Assembly: GCA_030628245.1 (NCBI GenBank)
Contig: DAOVRI010000067.1
Coordinates: 1-8,664, forward strand
Length of the DNA stretch: 8,664 bases
From: Dehalococcoidales bacterium
GTDB lineage: Bacteria; Chloroflexota; Dehalococcoidia; Dehalococcoidales; RBG-16-60-22
Reading direction: 5' to 3'
Below the pieces are notes generated by a model. The model saw nothing but the letters and a program-made list of their open reading frames with translations, was not told where the DNA came from and did not search any database. Shown here one piece after another: positions 6,519 through 8,664 of this stretch. The position numbers were made by a program, and so were the translations under genes. Within the stretch, counting starts at the first letter, position 1, and the number at the start of each line of letters is the position of its first letter.

Positions 6519-7413
6519 TTCGTTGTTTGAAGAGAAACTCAACTCAAATGACTTTATCGTGACAACAGAGGTCGGACCTCCTAAAAGTGTGGATGTTTCA
6601 GAGATGGTCCACCATATAGAGCTACTCAAGGATAAGGTTGACGCTATCAATATCACGGACCATCAGAGTTCCGTGATGCGTTTCCCTTCGATAGGGGGCT
6701 GTCTGATAGTTAAGGAGCTTGGCGGTGAGCCCATCCTGCAAATGACCTGCCGTGACCGAAACCGCCTGGCGCTACAGGCCGAACTTCTTCTGGCTTACTC
6801 CAGAAACATTGTTAATGTACTCTGCCTCACCGGAGATTCGGTTGATGTGGGCGACCATAAAGAAGCCAAGCCCGTTTTTGACCTGGATTCCGTGCAATTA
6901 TTGAAGATGATAAGGACTCTGGAATCGGGGACGGACATGGGAGGCAACGAACTTAAAGTCGCCCCGAAGTTCTGCATAGGCGCCACCGTCCATCCGGAAG
7001 CAGACTTTATTGAGCCGCAGTTGATAAAATTCGATAAGAAAGTTGCTGCCGGGGCACAGTTCTTACAGACTCAGGGCATATTTGATGTGGCAAGCCTGCG
7101 CCGGTTTATGCAATACGCCTCCCAGTTTGACGTGAAAATCCTGGCTGGCATTATTGTCCTTTCGTCAGCCGGGATGGCTAAGTACATGAATAATAATGTC
7201 CCCGGCATAATAGTCTCTCAAGCTGTTATTGACGAACTGGCCGCTGTGGAAAAGGGTAAGGGACTTCAGAAAGGAATCGAAATTGCCGCCAGATTAATTA
7301 AAACCGTAAAGGAAGAAAACCTGTGCCATGGCGTACATATCATGGCGGTAGGTAATGAAAATATCGTGCCCGATATTTTGGAGGCGGCTGGACTTGTTAA
7401 CGTGTCCGGCTAA
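6511..7413 (+). CDS. metF: 5,10-methylenetetrahydrofolate reductase MetF
   Basis: 300-residue FAD-dependent TIM-barrel enzyme reducing 5,10-methylene-THF to 5-methyl-THF, the last reductive step of the methyl branch of the Wood-Ljungdahl pathway. Landmarks are the N-terminal 'TTEVGPP' with the family's catalytic Glu (Glu20), 'CRDRNRLALQAELLLA', 'VLCLTGD' lining the flavin/folate site, 'FLQTQGIFD' with the barrel Gln, and 'GVHIMAVGNE' near the C-terminus. The length fits bacterial MetF. I chose the ATG at 6511 because GGAG (6501-6504) sits six bases upstream; the frame extends only to a TTG at 6496 with no family match. The gene overlaps the end of metV by eight bases. Stand-alone E. coli-type MetF takes electrons from NADH directly. 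Linkage to metV and a multi-cofactor flavoprotein indicates the MetVF type, which depends on partner subunits. In a strict anaerobe it could run in either direction (acetogenesis or methyl oxidation); the sequence does not decide this. Confidence 0.95.
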   Translation: MANSLFEEKLNSNDFIVTTEVGPPKSVDVSEMVHHIELLKDKVDAINITDHQSSVMRFPSIGGCLIVKELGGEPILQMTCRDRNRLALQAELLLAYSRNIVNVLCLTGDSVDVGDHKEAKPVFDLDSVQLLKMIRTLESGTDMGGNELKVAPKFCIGATVHPEADFIEPQLIKFDKKVAAGAQFLQTQGIFDVASLRRFMQYASQFDVKILAGIIVLSSAGMAKYMNNNVPGIIVSQAVIDELAAVEKGKGLQKGIEIAARLIKTVKEENLCHGVHIMAVGNENIVPDILEAAGLVNVSG

Positions 7414-7482
7414 AGCGCCTTCAATAAAGTATGTTCTCAGGCTACCCGAATAGCCAAATTCACGGCAGGGGAGGAGAATAAA

Positions 7483-8337
7483 ATGGGTACCGATAAGTCA
7501 AAAAAGACGACCAAGTCCAGTACCAGGGGAGAAAGTAAACGAAGGAAGAAGGAAAGAATCCTCATCATTGACGACGAACCCACCTTTGTAGAAGCTTGCC
7601 AGCGCACTCTGGAAGCCAAGGCCTACCAGGTTGTGACGGCATTGAGTAAAGCGCAAGCCCAGGAAGAGATAAAAGCAGAGCCGGCTCTGATTATTCTGGG
7701 TACACTGGCACCGGCCGGGCAGGCATTTGCCATGTATCAGTGGCTGGGAGAACATCCGAGATACAAGGAGATACCACTGCTCGTTATCGACGCCCGGTAT
7801 GAGGAACGGCCAATCAGGGGGTGGAGGAGGTTCGAGGGATTACAGATAGACGGTGACGAATATTTATATAAGCCCATCGAGCCGGCTTCTCTCATTCCCC
7901 GAATCCAGAGCTTGCTTGAAGCTGCGAACCGAAGAATAAGAGTGCTTGTCGTCGATGACCATACCATGGTCAGGACCGGAATATGTTCGGTTGTCTCCCT
8001 GCAAAAGGATATGGAGGTAGTGGGCGAGGCAGTCGATGGGCGGGATGCGTTTGATAAGGCGTTACGGCTTTTGCCACATGTGGCGCTGGTAGATATAGTC
8101 ATGCCGGTAATGAGCGGTATAGAAGCGACAAAGCTAATACACAAGGAATGCCCGGAGACAAAGGTTTTGATTTTAACCCAATATGATGAGGAAGAGAATA
8201 TGATTATTGCCAAGCAATCGGGAGCTTACGGCTTCATTCCTAAAAAGGCTGCCAGTTCGGACCTCATCAGAGGAATAAGGTATGTAAGCCAGGGTAAATA
8301 TTACCCCACGCCTTTTGCCGAGCTAGTTATCCAATAG
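7483..8337 (+). CDS. Tandem-receiver response regulator without output domain; first receiver degenerate
   Basis: 284 residues: a lysine/arginine-rich tail (about 5-25), a first receiver (about 25-146) and a second receiver (about 152-275), then an immediate stop. In receiver 1 the acidic pair Asp30-Asp31 and Lys130 (YLYKPI) remain, but the phospho-acceptor Asp is Gly73 (LIILGTLAP), so it should not be phosphorylated. Receiver 2 is complete: Asp158-Asp159, Asp204 (ALVDIVMP), Thr232 (LILTQYD) and Lys254. It closely resembles the regulator at 2854-3507: in its first 38 residues I count 24 identities, including 'VDDHT', 'GICS' and 'EVVGEA'. Unlike that regulator it has no helix-turn-helix, and none is visible after the stop. 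The start has a strong GGGGAGGAG ribosome-binding site (7468-7475). It lies 69 bp after metF on the same strand, so co-transcription is likely; only a weak 5-bp hairpin (7440-7455) intervenes. Possible roles are phosphate sink, competitor for the upstream kinase, or protein-interaction switch. All are inference. Confidence 0.93.
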   Translation: MGTDKSKKTTKSSTRGESKRRKKERILIIDDEPTFVEACQRTLEAKAYQVVTALSKAQAQEEIKAEPALIILGTLAPAGQAFAMYQWLGEHPRYKEIPLLVIDARYEERPIRGWRRFEGLQIDGDEYLYKPIEPASLIPRIQSLLEAANRRIRVLVVDDHTMVRTGICSVVSLQKDMEVVGEAVDGRDAFDKALRLLPHVALVDIVMPVMSGIEATKLIHKECPETKVLILTQYDEEENMIIAKQSGAYGFIPKKAASSDLIRGIRYVSQGKYYPTPFAELVIQ

Positions 8338-8538
8338 ATATCCAAAAGAATTGATTGTCGCCGTAATATTACATTCGGACTAGCTAAATAGTGAAACTTG
8401 GCAAAGCGCCAAGTTTCACAATAGCCTGTATTGTGCATAGGAATAACAATAGCTTACTTTGTTCAGTTCTATACAATTGAGGCTTTTGTTGGGTGATTTT
8501 AAACTCTCAAAATCAAGCTTGATTATGTATAGCGTATA
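8338..8538. other. Non-coding, AT-rich region after the tandem-receiver gene
   Basis: About 200 bp with no credible gene in either direction. It is visibly richer in A and T than the coding part of the window. It contains the perfect inverted repeat listed separately and a 14-bp palindrome AATCAAGCTTGATT at 8511-8524. It also has a short direct repeat, ACAATAGC, near 8418 and 8447. In frame after the stop at 8337 there is no remnant of a LuxR helix-turn-helix, so the short form of the tandem-receiver protein does not come from a recent nonsense mutation here. Confidence 0.5.
8391..8419. terminator. Perfect 12-bp inverted repeat, probable transcription terminator
   Basis: GTGAAACTTGGC (8391-8402), a five-base loop (AAAGC) and GCCAAGTTTCAC (8408-8419) form a perfect hairpin 54 bases after the stop of the tandem-receiver gene. 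The downstream plus-strand sequence (ACAATAGCC) is not a T-run. Read on the minus strand the hairpin is followed by TATTTAGCTAG, only mildly T-rich. It could end the operon with help from Rho, protect the 3' end of the mRNA, or act in both directions. Confidence 0.45.
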
Positions 8539-8664
8539 TGTCAAAAACCACTATCTTTGATCCACCCCTAACCACATACTTTGACCCACCCGGGTAATTA
8601 GTTTGTATCACTTTCAGCTCATTGGTGTCAATGCCTCCTTTCTGCGGTGTGGAGATAGTCTCTC
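8539..8664. mobile_element. Putative terminal segment of an IS21-family insertion sequence, running off the right edge
   Basis: The segment begins near TGTCAAAAACCAC (8539), a plausible 5'-TG terminus. It carries two 22-bp repeats of the kind found at IS21-family ends and continues with 'CACTTTCAGCTCATTGGTGTCAATG', which also resembles such end regions. No istA or istB reading frame can be recognised within the 126 bases available, so orientation, completeness and the exact boundary are not known. The call rests on remembered family appearance, not on a match. Confidence 0.4.
8546..8591. repeat. Two tandem imperfect 22-bp repeats, 24-bp period
   Basis: AACCACTATCTTTGATCCACCC (8546-8567) and AACCACATACTTTGACCCACCC (8570-8591) match at 18 of 22 positions and are separated by two bases. 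On the minus strand they read GGGTGG(A/G)TCAAAG-x3-GTGGTT. Multiple short repeats with a GGGTGG-TCAA core near an end are typical of IS21-family elements, where they are transposase-binding sites. Confidence 0.7.

Noticed and set aside
8609..8642. AAAGGAGG followed by ATG on the minus strand, resembling a gene start
   Set aside because: The ATG is followed after one codon by TGA, so no protein is encoded.
8513..8662. Minus-strand frame open from the right edge to a stop at 8513 (49 codons)
   Set aside because: It crosses the tandem repeats and the presumed element boundary, has no recognisable transposase motif, and is short enough to be chance.
1..8664. CRISPR array or phage module
   Set aside because: There is no array of regularly spaced identical repeats, and no integrase, capsid or Cas-like gene is visible; the only tandem repeat is the two-copy unit at 8546-8591.

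Overview
The window looks like chromosomal DNA of an anaerobic bacterium that uses the Wood-Ljungdahl (reductive acetyl-CoA) pathway. The main pointers are a MetV-MetF type methylenetetrahydrofolate reductase, an iron-sulfur flavoprotein encoded beside it, and cytoplasmic PAS/GAF sensor kinases with NarL-type regulators. This gene style is familiar from uncultured Chloroflexota (Dehalococcoidia-like) and from some Desulfobacterota. I lean towards Chloroflexota, but the sequence alone does not settle it.

Layout. (1) Positions 1-858, minus strand: two overlapping genes. One encodes a sugar/inositol-phosphate nucleotidyltransferase. The other is the first 34 codons of a CDP-alcohol phosphatidyltransferase that runs off the left edge. 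Together they resemble the two halves of the bifunctional IPCT/DIPP-synthase, i.e. a CDP-inositol route. (2) 859-1239: divergent intergenic region with a good sigma70-like promoter (consensus TTGACA) for the rightward genes. (3) 1240-3507: a soluble PAS-GAF-HisKA_3-HATPase histidine kinase and its NarL/LuxR-type response regulator, 3 bp apart. (4) 3508-3729: intergenic region with no convincing terminator or riboswitch. (5) 3730-7413: a tightly packed operon of a 702-residue fused flavoprotein (GltD/NfnB-like oxidoreductase, 2x[4Fe-4S], MvhD-like domain), metV and metF, whose reading frames overlap by 4 and 8 bp. (6) 7483-8337: a tandem-receiver protein without an output domain. Its first receiver has lost the phospho-accepting Asp, and its second is a close paralogue of the receiver of the upstream regulator. 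(7) 8338-8664: non-coding DNA with a perfect 12-bp inverted repeat and, from about 8539, two imperfect 22-bp repeats that look like the end of an IS21-family element.

Working model (inference): the fused flavoprotein takes electrons from NAD(P)H and/or ferredoxin and passes them through its Fe-S/MvhD-like part to MetV and MetF, which reduce methylene-THF to methyl-THF. The flanking two-component genes, with a cysteine-bearing PAS domain and an output-less receiver, may set expression of this module by redox or metabolic state.
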